Source: Lachnospiraceae bacterium UBA7598
GTDB lineage: Bacteria; Bacillota; Clostridia; Lachnospirales; Lachnospiraceae
Assembly (NCBI GenBank): GCA_002474415.1
Contig: DLQV01000244.1
Coordinates: 1-6,185, forward strand
DNA: 6,185 bases
Direction of reading: 5' to 3'
Below, piece after piece: positions 1 through 5,754 of this stretch. The notes under the pieces are model-generated. The model saw nothing but the letters and a program-made list of their open reading frames with translations. It did no database searches and had not been told where the DNA came from. Each line of letters opens with the position of its first letter. The first letter of the stretch is position 1. A program made the translations under genes and the position numbers.

Positions 1-1
1 T

Positions 2-595
2 AGTTTCACCGCCATGCACAAAGGAGAGAAGATCTGTGAAATCAAGCTCGCCGTTCCCGGACGTCACAATGCCGGAAATGCTATGGCAGCCATCGCGCTT
101 GCCTGCACCATGGGTATTGATACAGATGCCATCATCAAAGGTCTGGATGCTTTTCATGGCGCAAACCGTCGTTTCCAGTACAAAGGAACCGTAGACGGTG
201 TTACCATCATTGATGATTATGCACATCACCCGACAGAAATCCGTGCGACACTGACTGCTGCACAGAAATATCCACATAAGCGTCTGGTGCTGGTATTCCA
301 GCCACACACATATTCCCGTACCAAAGCTTTTCTGGATGATTTTGCTGATGTTCTTTCCATGGCAGATGTCATTGTCCTTGCAGACATCTTTGCCGCCCGC
401 GAACAGAACACCTTCGGCGTAAGTTCCAAAGATATTCTCGATCGTCTGGTAGCAAAAGGAAAAGATGCATATTATTTTCCTTCTTTTGAAGAGATTGAAA
501 AGTTTTTATTAAAAAATTGTATGAACGGAGATCTGTTGATAACCATGGGAGCCGGAAATGTCGTAGAAATCGGCGAATCTCTCCTTGGAAAATAA
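2..595 (+). CDS. murC: UDP-N-acetylmuramate--L-alanine ligase (MurC), C-terminal part, 5' truncated by window edge
   Basis: MurC is the cytoplasmic ATP-dependent ligase that adds L-alanine to UDP-MurNAc, the first amino acid of the peptidoglycan stem peptide. Only the last 197 codons are present; the frame is open through base 2, so the gene starts outside the window. MurC enzymes are usually about 450 residues, so this is the end of the central ATP-binding domain plus the C-terminal Mur ligase domain. Visible family motifs are HNAGNAMAA (bases about 65-91), GANRRFQ at the domain junction (about 158-178), DDYAHHPTE (212-238), FQPHTYSRT (296-322) and GAGN near the end (about 548-559). The DDYAHHPTE and PHTYSRT motifs distinguish MurC from MurD, MurE and MurF. 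The ATG at 14 is internal, not a start. The stop TAA at 593-595 is followed two bases later by a DnaA box and then by a terminator. No frameshift or missing motif is visible. Confidence 0.96.
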   Translation, partial: SFTAMHKGEKICEIKLAVPGRHNAGNAMAAIALACTMGIDTDAIIKGLDAFHGANRRFQYKGTVDGVTIIDDYAHHPTEIRATLTAAQKYPHKRLVLVFQPHTYSRTKAFLDDFADVLSMADVIVLADIFAAREQNTFGVSSKDILDRLVAKGKDAYYFPSFEEIEKFLLKNCMNGDLLITMGAGNVVEIGESLLGK

Positions 596-596
596 C

Positions 597-735
597 TTAT
601 CCACATTATCCACACAGAAACGTTGATTCCTTCTTCGTTCTGTGTGGATTTTTTGTCTATATTTATCCACTCCTTTCCGTTTTGAATTTGTACGTTTTGA
701 TGGACTTATCCACGTTATCCACAATGTTGTTCACA
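597..735 (+). promoter_or_regulatory. Cluster of six DnaA-box-like 9-mers
   Basis: The DnaA box consensus is TTATNCACA. Perfect TTATCCACA copies lie at 597-605, 606-614 and 715-723. One-mismatch copies lie at 663-671 (TTATCCACT), 706-714 (TTATCCACG) and 727-735 (TTGTTCACA). All six read in the + direction. Two pairs (597-614 and 706-723) are head-to-tail 9-mers with no spacer. Six such sites in 139 bases cannot reasonably be chance. No dnaA or dnaN gene is in view, so this is not the standard dnaA-linked origin as far as can be seen. It lies between murC and the helicase-loader genes, ending about 70 bases upstream of their -10 element. It may serve DnaA-dependent regulation of those genes, titration of DnaA, or an origin-like role; the choice is inference. 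Confidence 0.85.
608..654 (+). terminator. Rho-independent terminator after murC, overlapping a DnaA box
   Basis: A perfect 12-bp stem is formed by 608-619 (ATCCACACAGAA) and 638-649 (TTCTGTGTGGAT), with a further CG/CG pair possible across a one-base bulge. The right arm runs straight into a six-T tract at 649-654. The loop is 18 bases, or about 14 with the extension. It sits 12 bases after the murC stop codon. The left arm shares bases 608-614 with the second DnaA box. Confidence 0.72.
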
Positions 736-800
736 ATCAATATCCCCTTGATTTCCAAGGATTTACGGGTGTTTTTCTTCTTCCATTTGGAAAATGATTG

Positions 801-809
801 TGCTATAAT
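801..809 (+). promoter_or_regulatory. Extended -10 promoter for the dnaD-dnaC(-prs) genes
   Basis: TGCTATAAT at 801-809 is a perfect extended -10 element (TGNTATAAT) of the vegetative sigma factor. No good -35 hexamer lies 16-18 bases upstream, which is normal for extended -10 promoters and suggests possible dependence on an activator. Transcription would begin near 816, giving a leader of about 27 bases. The -10 is framed by a short inverted repeat, TTGTG at 798-802 and CACAA at 810-814. Confidence 0.65.
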
Positions 810-842
810 CACAAATGCATAATAAGAAAGGTTCTATGACAT

Positions 843-1961
843 ATGATAAACATTCAGCTGCACAATGATTGTCCAGCCACGGACACAATCGTTCCCAATC
901 AGTTTATTGACCGCTTTATGCCGTCAGCAAACGGGGAATTTGTTAAGGTATATTTATATTTATTACGATGCATCCATTCTCATGCATCAAATTGTACAAT
1001 TTCTGAAATTGCTGACAAATTTAACAATACAGAAATGGACATTCAGCGTGCACTGCGCTACTGGCAGAAAGCAGGTCTTCTCTCTTTGGAGGAGACGGCA
1101 GATGGAAAACTGTGTGGAATCAGTCTTCTTCCGTTTCCGGAAGATCCGACCATCACAGAGGAATCCTCTTCCACTCCTGCTGCCGCTGCTGTTCCTTTGG
1201 AAGAATCTCCAGCAGTCTCTGCAGTAGAAACTGTTTCTGCATCTAAGCCTGCAGATCTGCCTAAAGAACCGCAGATCCGCCATTATACGCTGGATGAAGT
1301 CGCAGAATTTCAGAAAAATCCGGATATTCAGGAAATGCTCTTTGTAGTAGAAACTTATATCCGGCATCCATTCAGTGAAAATGATATCAACACAATCTTA
1401 TTCTGGCATGAAGAACTTCATTTTTCTGCCGAACTGATTGTATACCTGGTAGAATACTGCGTCAGCAAAGGACATACCAACCTTCGTTACCTGAATAAAG
1501 TAGCACTGGCATGGCACGAAAAAAATATCACTTCTGTGGAACAGGCCAAAAGTGAAGCCGCCGTCCGCAGCAAAGCATATTATGCAGTCATGAAAGCTTT
1601 TGGCATCACCGGACGTAACCTGATTGATTCCGAAACTGCCATGATCCGCAAATGGACCAAAGAATATGCTTTTGATCTCTCGTTGATCCAGGAAGCATGT
1701 GCCCGTACGATTTCAAGCACCGGACAGTCAAGTTTCAGCTATGCTGATTCTATCCTGACCAGCTGGTACAATGACAAAGTTCACTCCTTAGAAGACGTCA
1801 AGCGTCTGGATGCCACCCATCAGCAAAAGAAAAAAGAGAAAGCTGCCAAGGCAAGTGCCGCTGCTTCTCCAAAGAAAAATAATTTCAACAATTTTGAATC
1901 CCGTGATAATGATTACAAGAGTCTCGAAGCTATGCTTTTAAACTCTCCAATTCGTTCATAA
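843..1961 (+). CDS. dnaD: DnaD-domain helicase co-loader (DnaD/DnaB-like)
   Basis: DnaD-family proteins of Firmicutes help DnaA and the helicase loader place the replicative helicase at the origin or at stalled forks. The 372-residue product has four visible parts. Residues about 33-85 resemble the winged-helix DDBH1 domain. Residues about 95-145 are a low-complexity Ala/Pro/Ser/Glu linker. Two DDBH2-like helical domains follow at about 150-225 and 240-325. Each carries the family's Y-x3-(I/V)-x3-W signature: Y216/V220/W224 and Y300/I304/W308. The tail (about 327-350) is rich in Lys and Asn. A single DDBH2 is typical of Bacillus DnaD (about 230 residues), whereas DnaB (about 470) has two, so domain count favours a DnaB-like layout while the common annotation is DnaD. 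The start at 843 follows a modest AGAAAGG site (825-831); an ATG at 836 is out of frame. dnaC lies 45 bases downstream. The DnaA-box cluster upstream fits a role in initiation. Confidence 0.88.
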   Translation: MINIQLHNDCPATDTIVPNQFIDRFMPSANGEFVKVYLYLLRCIHSHASNCTISEIADKFNNTEMDIQRALRYWQKAGLLSLEETADGKLCGISLLPFPEDPTITEESSSTPAAAAVPLEESPAVSAVETVSASKPADLPKEPQIRHYTLDEVAEFQKNPDIQEMLFVVETYIRHPFSENDINTILFWHEELHFSAELIVYLVEYCVSKGHTNLRYLNKVALAWHEKNITSVEQAKSEAAVRSKAYYAVMKAFGITGRNLIDSETAMIRKWTKEYAFDLSLIQEACARTISSTGQSSFSYADSILTSWYNDKVHSLEDVKRLDATHQQKKKEKAAKASAAASPKKNNFNNFESRDNDYKSLEAMLLNSPIRS

Positions 1962-1992
1962 TCACATATTATATCGTTTATTGAGCAATACC

Positions 1993-2000
1993 AAAAGGAG
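1993..2000 (+). promoter_or_regulatory. Ribosome binding site of the helicase loader gene
   Basis: AAAAGGAG at 1993-2000 ends six bases before the ATG at 2007. It is a strong site that fixes the start of the downstream gene within the short gap after dnaD. Confidence 0.8.
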
Positions 2001-2006
2001 AATCCC

Positions 2007-3002
2007 ATGCCGCTTTCCAACTCACAGTATGATGAGATCATGCATGAATATGATGAGCGCCAACTGCACAACCGCCATGTTCTCGAAACACGGCGCGAGG
2101 AAGTGTTAAAAAAACTTCCCCGTCTGAAAGAAATTGATGCCTCTGTGGCATCCGCTTCTGTCCGTCAGGCACGTCTGCATCTTGATGGAGACGCAAATGC
2201 ACTGACGGTTTTAAAGCAGGAATTAAATGCTTTGTCTTCGGAACGGCAGCAGCTCCTCATTGCAAACGGCTATCCGGCAGACTATCTGGATCCGGTTTAT
2301 ACCTGTCCGGACTGCAAGGATACCGGATATATCGACGGTAAAAAATGCCATTGTTTCAAACAGGCTATTATCAATACCGTCTATGCCCAGTCCAACATTC
2401 GCCAGATACTCCGTGTTGAAAACTTTGACAATTTCCATTACGACTTTTATTCAAAAGAAGAAAAAAATCCACTGACAGGACTTTCTTCCTATGAAACAGC
2501 ACAGAAAGCCGTTCGCGAATGTCATTATTTTATTGACGATTTTGATCACAAACCAAAAAACCTGCTGTTTTACGGAAAAACAGGTGTCGGGAAAACCTTC
2601 CTAACCAACTGTGTTGCCAAAGAACTTCTCGACAATGGATATTCCGTAATTTACTTTACAGCATTTCAATTATTTGATATATTAAGCAAAGGTGTGTTTG
2701 AAAAAGATACTGATGCAATTGCGGCACACCAGAATATTTTCGACTGCGATTTGTTAGTCATCGACGATCTGGGAACCGAACTGATTAATTCCTTTACCTC
2801 TTCCCAGTTGTTTTTGTGCGTAAATGAACGGTTGATCCGCCAGAAATCCACCATTATTTCTACTAACCTGAGTGTGGAGAGGATCAAAGAATCTTATTCC
2901 GAGCGAACATTTTCACGTATTTTAGATTCCTATACGTTTATCAATCTGTTCACGGAAGAAGATATCCGCAAACAGAAACGCACACGTATTATTTCCAGAT
3001 AA
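2007..3002 (+). CDS. dnaC: Replicative helicase loader, DnaI/DnaC-type AAA+ ATPase
   Basis: This protein loads the hexameric replicative helicase onto DNA using ATP. The 331-residue product begins with a charged, probably coiled-coil region (about 10-90). A zinc-binding cluster follows, with C100, C103, C114 and C116 (CPDC...CHC), as in the N-terminal helicase-binding domain of DnaI-type loaders. The AAA+ core has Walker A GKTGVGKT at 190-197, Walker B LLVIDD at 249-254, a sensor-1-like STN at 285-287, and arginines R300 and R304 in the box VII region (ERTFSRI) as candidate arginine fingers. Length and order match DnaI-type loaders (about 310-330 residues) rather than the shorter enterobacterial DnaC (about 245) or IstB transposon helpers, which lack the zinc cluster. 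No transposase is adjacent, which further argues against IstB. It is probably co-transcribed with dnaD. Databases often call it DnaC; DnaI is the Bacillus name. Confidence 0.92.
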   Translation: MPLSNSQYDEIMHEYDERQLHNRHVLETRREEVLKKLPRLKEIDASVASASVRQARLHLDGDANALTVLKQELNALSSERQQLLIANGYPADYLDPVYTCPDCKDTGYIDGKKCHCFKQAIINTVYAQSNIRQILRVENFDNFHYDFYSKEEKNPLTGLSSYETAQKAVRECHYFIDDFDHKPKNLLFYGKTGVGKTFLTNCVAKELLDNGYSVIYFTAFQLFDILSKGVFEKDTDAIAAHQNIFDCDLLVIDDLGTELINSFTSSQLFLCVNERLIRQKSTIISTNLSVERIKESYSERTFSRILDSYTFINLFTEEDIRKQKRTRIISR

Positions 3003-3058
3003 TACCCCATAGATATGGGTCTATTATATGCATATATGTTTATCAATTTATTTTAACC

Positions 3059-3066
3059 TGGAGGAA
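3059..3066 (+). promoter_or_regulatory. Ribosome binding site of prs
   Basis: TGGAGGAA at 3059-3066 is placed four bases before the ATG at 3071, counted from the end of the site. Its GGAGG core is complementary to the 16S anti-Shine-Dalgarno. It selects 3071 over the out-of-frame ATG at 3028. Confidence 0.75.
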
Positions 3067-3070
3067 AATC

Positions 3071-4252
3071 ATGCCAAACGACGAAAGAATTTTGGAAACC
3101 ATGCCAACCGGTACCCTCGGACTGATTCCGACTGCAAGCTGTATGGAATTAGGAAAGAAAGTAGACAGCTATCTGTCCACCTGGAGAGAGCACCGCGAAC
3201 ACGAGCATCACAACGATATTGCTTTCAAGGAATATCACAAAGAGAGCTACATCATTGAGCCTCATATTCCACGATTTGGTTCCGGAGAAGCGAAATGTGT
3301 TATCAACCAGTCTGTCCGGGGCTATGACCTCTATATCATGGTAGATGTTACAAACTACAGCATGACCTATTCACTCTGTGGACATACCAATCATATGTCA
3401 CCAGATGACCACTTTGCAGATTTAAAACGTGTTATCGCTGCAGTTGGCGGAAAAGCCCGCCGTATCACCGTCATTCTTCCATTCCTGTACGAAAGCCGTC
3501 AGCACAGAAGAACTGCACGTGAATCCCTTGACTGTCCATTAGCATTACAGGAACTTTACAATATGGGAATCGACAACATCATCACATTTGATGCTCACGA
3601 TCCTCGTGTCATGAACGCGATCCCTCTGAACGGCTTCGAGAATGTAATGCCTTCCTATCAGTTCATCAAGGGTATCTTAAAGAACGTAAAAGATCTGACC
3701 ATTGATGCCGAGCATCTGATGATTATCAGCCCGGATGAAGGTGCTACCAACCGTGCGATCTACCTTGCAAACGTACTGGGTATTGATATGGGTATGTTCT
3801 ACAAGAGACGTGACTTCAGTCGTGTCGTAGATGGACGTAATCCAATCGTTGCCCATGAATTCTTAGGTTCTAACGTAGAAGGCAAAGACGTACTGATCAT
3901 CGATGACATGATTTCCTCCGGTGAAAGTATGATTGACACTGCACGTGAATTAAAGAAACGCAAAGCAAACCGTATTTTCGTTGTTTCTACGTTCGGATTA
4001 TTCACAAACGGACTTGCTTCCTTCGATAAGGCATATGAAGAAGGACTGATTTACCGTGTAGTAACTACAAACCTGATTTACCAGACTCCGGAACTTCTCT
4101 CCCGCGAGTACTACATCAGCTGCGATATGAGTAAATATATTGCATATATCATTGATACTTTAAATCATGATTCCTCTATCAGCGATCTGTTAAATCCATA
4201 CGATCGTATCAAGAATTATGTAAAGAAGTACAACGACGAAAAAAATGCGTAA
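3071..4252 (+). CDS. prs: Ribose-phosphate pyrophosphokinase (PRPP synthetase), long divergent form
   Basis: PRPP synthetase makes phosphoribosyl pyrophosphate from ribose 5-phosphate and ATP, feeding purine, pyrimidine, NAD, histidine and tryptophan synthesis in the cytoplasm. The 393-residue product is longer than classical bacterial Prs (about 315), mainly through an N-terminal extension. The PRPP-binding loop is seen at about 273-287 (DVLIIDDMISSGESM). It has the usual acidic pair D278/D279, but SSGES replaces the more common DTGGT. The segment LPFLYESRQHRR (136-147) corresponds to the classical ATP-binding PYxxYARQDRK region. DAHDP (174-178) aligns with the metal-binding DLHA region. KRRDFSR (245-251) matches the catalytic flexible-loop lysine/arginine segment. 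Key residues are therefore largely kept with conservative changes. No terminator separates it from dnaC (68-base gap), so readthrough is likely. A bidirectional terminator follows. The family assignment is secure; catalytic details come from motif comparison. Confidence 0.9.
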   Translation: MPNDERILETMPTGTLGLIPTASCMELGKKVDSYLSTWREHREHEHHNDIAFKEYHKESYIIEPHIPRFGSGEAKCVINQSVRGYDLYIMVDVTNYSMTYSLCGHTNHMSPDDHFADLKRVIAAVGGKARRITVILPFLYESRQHRRTARESLDCPLALQELYNMGIDNIITFDAHDPRVMNAIPLNGFENVMPSYQFIKGILKNVKDLTIDAEHLMIISPDEGATNRAIYLANVLGIDMGMFYKRRDFSRVVDGRNPIVAHEFLGSNVEGKDVLIIDDMISSGESMIDTARELKKRKANRIFVVSTFGLFTNGLASFDKAYEEGLIYRVVTTNLIYQTPELLSREYYISCDMSKYIAYIIDTLNHDSSISDLLNPYDRIKNYVKKYNDEKNA

Positions 4253-4287
4253 GTATTTCATGACAATCTCATAAAAATACGTAGACA

Positions 4288-4325
4288 AAAAGCGTGTGAA
4301 AATTTTCTGATTTTCACACGCTTTT
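4288..4325. terminator. Bidirectional rho-independent terminator between prs and the HD-domain gene
   Basis: A perfect 15-bp stem pairs 4288-4302 with 4311-4325, plus a T4303-A4310 pair, closing a six-base loop. The core is AGCGTGTGA/TCACACGCT, with A runs on the left and T runs on the right, so it has a U-tract on either strand. It lies 35 bases after the prs stop and 21 bases after the stop of the convergent gene, as expected for a shared terminator. Confidence 0.9.
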
Positions 4326-4346
4326 GTTCTGCATTACAGCCCCGGA

Positions 4347-4961
4347 CTATTTCTTTTCATCTTCCATGATATGCCCGTTGTCAAGATTCGGCTGTATAAA
4401 CATTTTCCTTGCATATTCCATTAAAATTTCAGAGTATTCTGCTGTATGCTCATTGCGCTTCATGATCTGTGCCAGATGCACACCGTGTTCTACCCACGCT
4501 TTCCCGTCTGTAGCAGCGTTTAACATCATAGGCTGTAGATTGTCCATCACACGCGCAAACTTTGCTTCTGGCGTCTCCTGAGCCTCAAATTCAAGCCACA
4601 GATCATACAGCATCTTTCCCTGTTCTTCCGGAAGCAATCCATAGATCCGGTTTGCCGCTTTTTTCTCCCGGTCAGCCTGTGTCTTTTTTCCTTCCTCATC
4701 ATAGGCATAAGTATCTCCGGCATCAATTTCCACCAGATCATGGATCAGAAGCATGCCGATTGTATGAAGCACATCGATCGGCTCATTGGCATACTCACTG
4801 AGCAACATGGTCATGATCGCCATATGCCAGGCATGCTCTGCATCGTTTTCCTTTCTCTTGCCATCCGACAAATAGGTCTGTCTTCCGATAAATTTTTCTT
4901 TGTCGATTTCTCGAATAAAAGCAAATTGCTGGTCTAAGCGTTTTTTTGTATTTTCGTCCAT
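4347..4961 (-). CDS. HD-domain phosphohydrolase, 5'-deoxynucleotidase (YfbR/HDDC2)-like
   Basis: HD-domain proteins of this type are metal-dependent phosphohydrolases; the closest characterised relatives (YfbR, HDDC2) remove phosphate from deoxynucleoside monophosphates. The 204-residue product shows the metal-binding set: H43 within AEHAWH (41-46), H74-D75 within LLIHDLVEID (71-80), and D140 within FARVMDNLQP (135-144). E78 and D82 fall in the same conserved stretch. The length matches the family (about 190-210). The frame stays open to 5048, but the start at 4961 is preferred. It has an AGAGGA ribosome site seven bases upstream, and the extra 29 residues would overlap mscL and look like shadow translation. 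It is the last gene of the HMA-mscL-HD operon, 16 bases after mscL, and ends at the shared terminator. The substrate is inferred, not shown. Confidence 0.85.
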   Translation of the reverse strand: MDENTKKRLDQQFAFIREIDKEKFIGRQTYLSDGKRKENDAEHAWHMAIMTMLLSEYANEPIDVLHTIGMLLIHDLVEIDAGDTYAYDEEGKKTQADREKKAANRIYGLLPEEQGKMLYDLWLEFEAQETPEAKFARVMDNLQPMMLNAATDGKAWVEHGVHLAQIMKRNEHTAEYSEILMEYARKMFIQPNLDNGHIMEDEKK

Positions 4962-4968
4962 GTAATTT

Positions 4969-4974
4969 TCCTCT
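4969..4974 (-). promoter_or_regulatory. Ribosome binding site that decides the HD-domain gene start
   Basis: On the - strand, AGAGGA at 4974-4969 ends seven bases before the ATG at 4961-4959. It lies in the 16-base gap after mscL and supports the short start over the longer open frame that begins at 5048. Confidence 0.75.
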
Positions 4975-4977
4975 TTT

Positions 4978-5439
4978 CTATTCACGCTCACGTCCCTGCT
5001 CTTCCAGCACAGATGTACAGTGTGGGCATCTGGTTGCCTTGATATCAATTTCCGAATAGCAGAATGGGCATTTCTTTGTTGTCGGTTCCGGCTTTTCTTC
5101 CTCCATACCTGCTAGCGCGCTCAGCTTTTCTGTAATCCGGTTAATCACTTTAAGCAAAATAAAAATTACCAGTGCTGTGATCAGGAAATTAATCACGGCT
5201 GTGATAAAATTGCCATAATGCAAAACCGGTGCATTTTTTCCTGCCCCAAGTGTAACGGTCAGATACGAAAAATCTGTTCCCCCGAAAAGTCCTAAAATTG
5301 GCGTCAGGATATCTGCATTCAGGGATGTCACAATAGATGTAAATGCGCCGCCGACAATAACACCGACTGCCATATCCATCACATTTCCACGCAGAATAAA
5401 CTTCTTGAATTCTTCAAAAAATTTGCTTTGCTTTTTCAT
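4978..5439 (-). CDS. mscL: Large-conductance mechanosensitive channel MscL with C-terminal zinc ribbon
   Basis: MscL is a pentameric inner-membrane pore that opens under extreme membrane tension to release solutes during hypo-osmotic shock. The 153-residue product starts with an amphipathic helix (KKFILRGNVMDMAVGV, about 12-27). The first membrane helix is at about 20-45, an extracytoplasmic loop is at 50-70, and the second helix is at about 75-100. N-terminal RGNVxDxAVGVxxGxAF and the pore-lining glycines match the family. Instead of the usual short helical-bundle tail, it ends in a zinc ribbon with C124, C127, C138 and C141 (CPFC...CPHC). I know similar tails from other Clostridia MscL proteins. 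The ribosome site AAGGAGG (5450-5456, - strand) overlaps the stop codon of the upstream HMA gene, and the gap is 15 bases, so the two are translated from one message. The ATG at 5439-5437 fits this site with a 10-base spacer. Confidence 0.94.
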   Translation of the reverse strand: MKKQSKFFEEFKKFILRGNVMDMAVGVIVGGAFTSIVTSLNADILTPILGLFGGTDFSYLTVTLGAGKNAPVLHYGNFITAVINFLITALVIFILLKVINRITEKLSALAGMEEEKPEPTTKKCPFCYSEIDIKATRCPHCTSVLEEQGRERE

Positions 5440-5454
5440 TGGTAAAAAACCTCC

Positions 5455-5712
5455 TTATTTTTTCCCGAAGTGAAACAGCCCTTTCTTTTCGTATGGTTCA
5501 CTGGAACTTCCTGTCAGCTCATATCCAATCTCATGAATGGCTTTCTTTGCCCATGGAATATCAATCGGATCTTCGCTGATGATCACTGTCTCCCCATCAC
5601 GCGCGGAAGAGCTTACTTTTTTCACTTTAAAATTTTTGCGGATCAGTTCATTCATATGAGATTCGCACATGCCGCACATCATACCGTCAATTTTTAATGT
5701 TGTTTTTATCAT
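5455..5712 (-). CDS. Small CopZ-like heavy-metal-associated (HMA) domain protein
   Basis: The 85-residue product is a single HMA domain. Its metal-binding loop is GMMCGMCESH, with C13 and C16, the GMxCxxC signature of Cu(I) chaperones and metal-ATPase N-domains. The rest (TLKIDG strand, then VKKVSSS and a second helix ending IGYEL, to about residue 66) fits the ferredoxin-like fold. A short basic tail (EKKGLFHFGKK) follows. It probably binds Cu(I) in the cytoplasm and delivers or buffers it; the metal is inferred from the motif and from the copper-type operator upstream. The frame is open nine codons further (to 5739), but the ATG at 5712 has an AAAGGAGA ribosome site (5721-5728) eight bases away, while the upstream ATG has none. 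No copper ATPase or CsoR gene is in view. It is the first gene of the operon. Confidence 0.88.
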   Translation of the reverse strand: MIKTTLKIDGMMCGMCESHMNELIRKNFKVKKVSSSARDGETVIISEDPIDIPWAKKAIHEIGYELTGSSSEPYEKKGLFHFGKK

Positions 5713-5720
5713 TTTACTTC

Positions 5721-5728
5721 TCTCCTTT
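5721..5728 (-). promoter_or_regulatory. Ribosome binding site that decides the HMA gene start
   Basis: On the - strand, AAAGGAGA at 5728-5721 is eight bases before the ATG at 5712-5710. It rules out the ATG at 5739, which would place this site inside the coding region. Confidence 0.75.
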
Positions 5729-5754
5729 TGTTTCGTCAATTTATATTATAATTT

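Noticed and set aside
226..429. Antisense open frame within murC
   Set aside because: It lies wholly inside conserved murC sequence on the opposite strand with no start signal.
509..822. Open frames on both strands across the murC-dnaD gap
   Set aside because: They lack ribosome sites, overlap the end of murC, the terminator and the DnaA boxes, and their translations look like no known family and are rich in shadow-type composition.
597..830. Calling the murC-dnaD gap the chromosomal origin oriC
   Set aside because: No dnaA/dnaN neighbourhood and no TAG-trio strand-opening element beside the boxes is visible; the evidence supports only a DnaA-box cluster.
865..1367. Alternative frames on both strands within dnaD
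   Set aside because: Cys/Phe/Arg-rich or low-complexity translations, no start signals, and fully inside a gene with recognisable domains.
3006..3019. Hairpin CCCAT-AGAT-ATGGG as a terminator after dnaC
   Set aside because: The stem is only five base pairs and no T run follows, so it is unlikely to end transcription before prs.
3028..3258. Short + strand open frame overlapping the start of prs
   Set aside because: It runs out of frame into prs, has no ribosome site, and shows no family resemblance.
4324..4937. + strand open frames opposite the HD-domain gene
   Set aside because: They are antisense to a gene with clear HD motifs and have no convincing start signals.
4962..5048. Longer N-terminus for the HD-domain protein starting at 5048
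   Set aside because: It would overlap mscL by about 70 bases, has no ribosome site, and the AGAGGA site before 4961 marks the real start.
5470..5697. + strand open frame opposite the HMA gene
   Set aside because: Antisense to a clear GMxCxxC protein; no ribosome site.
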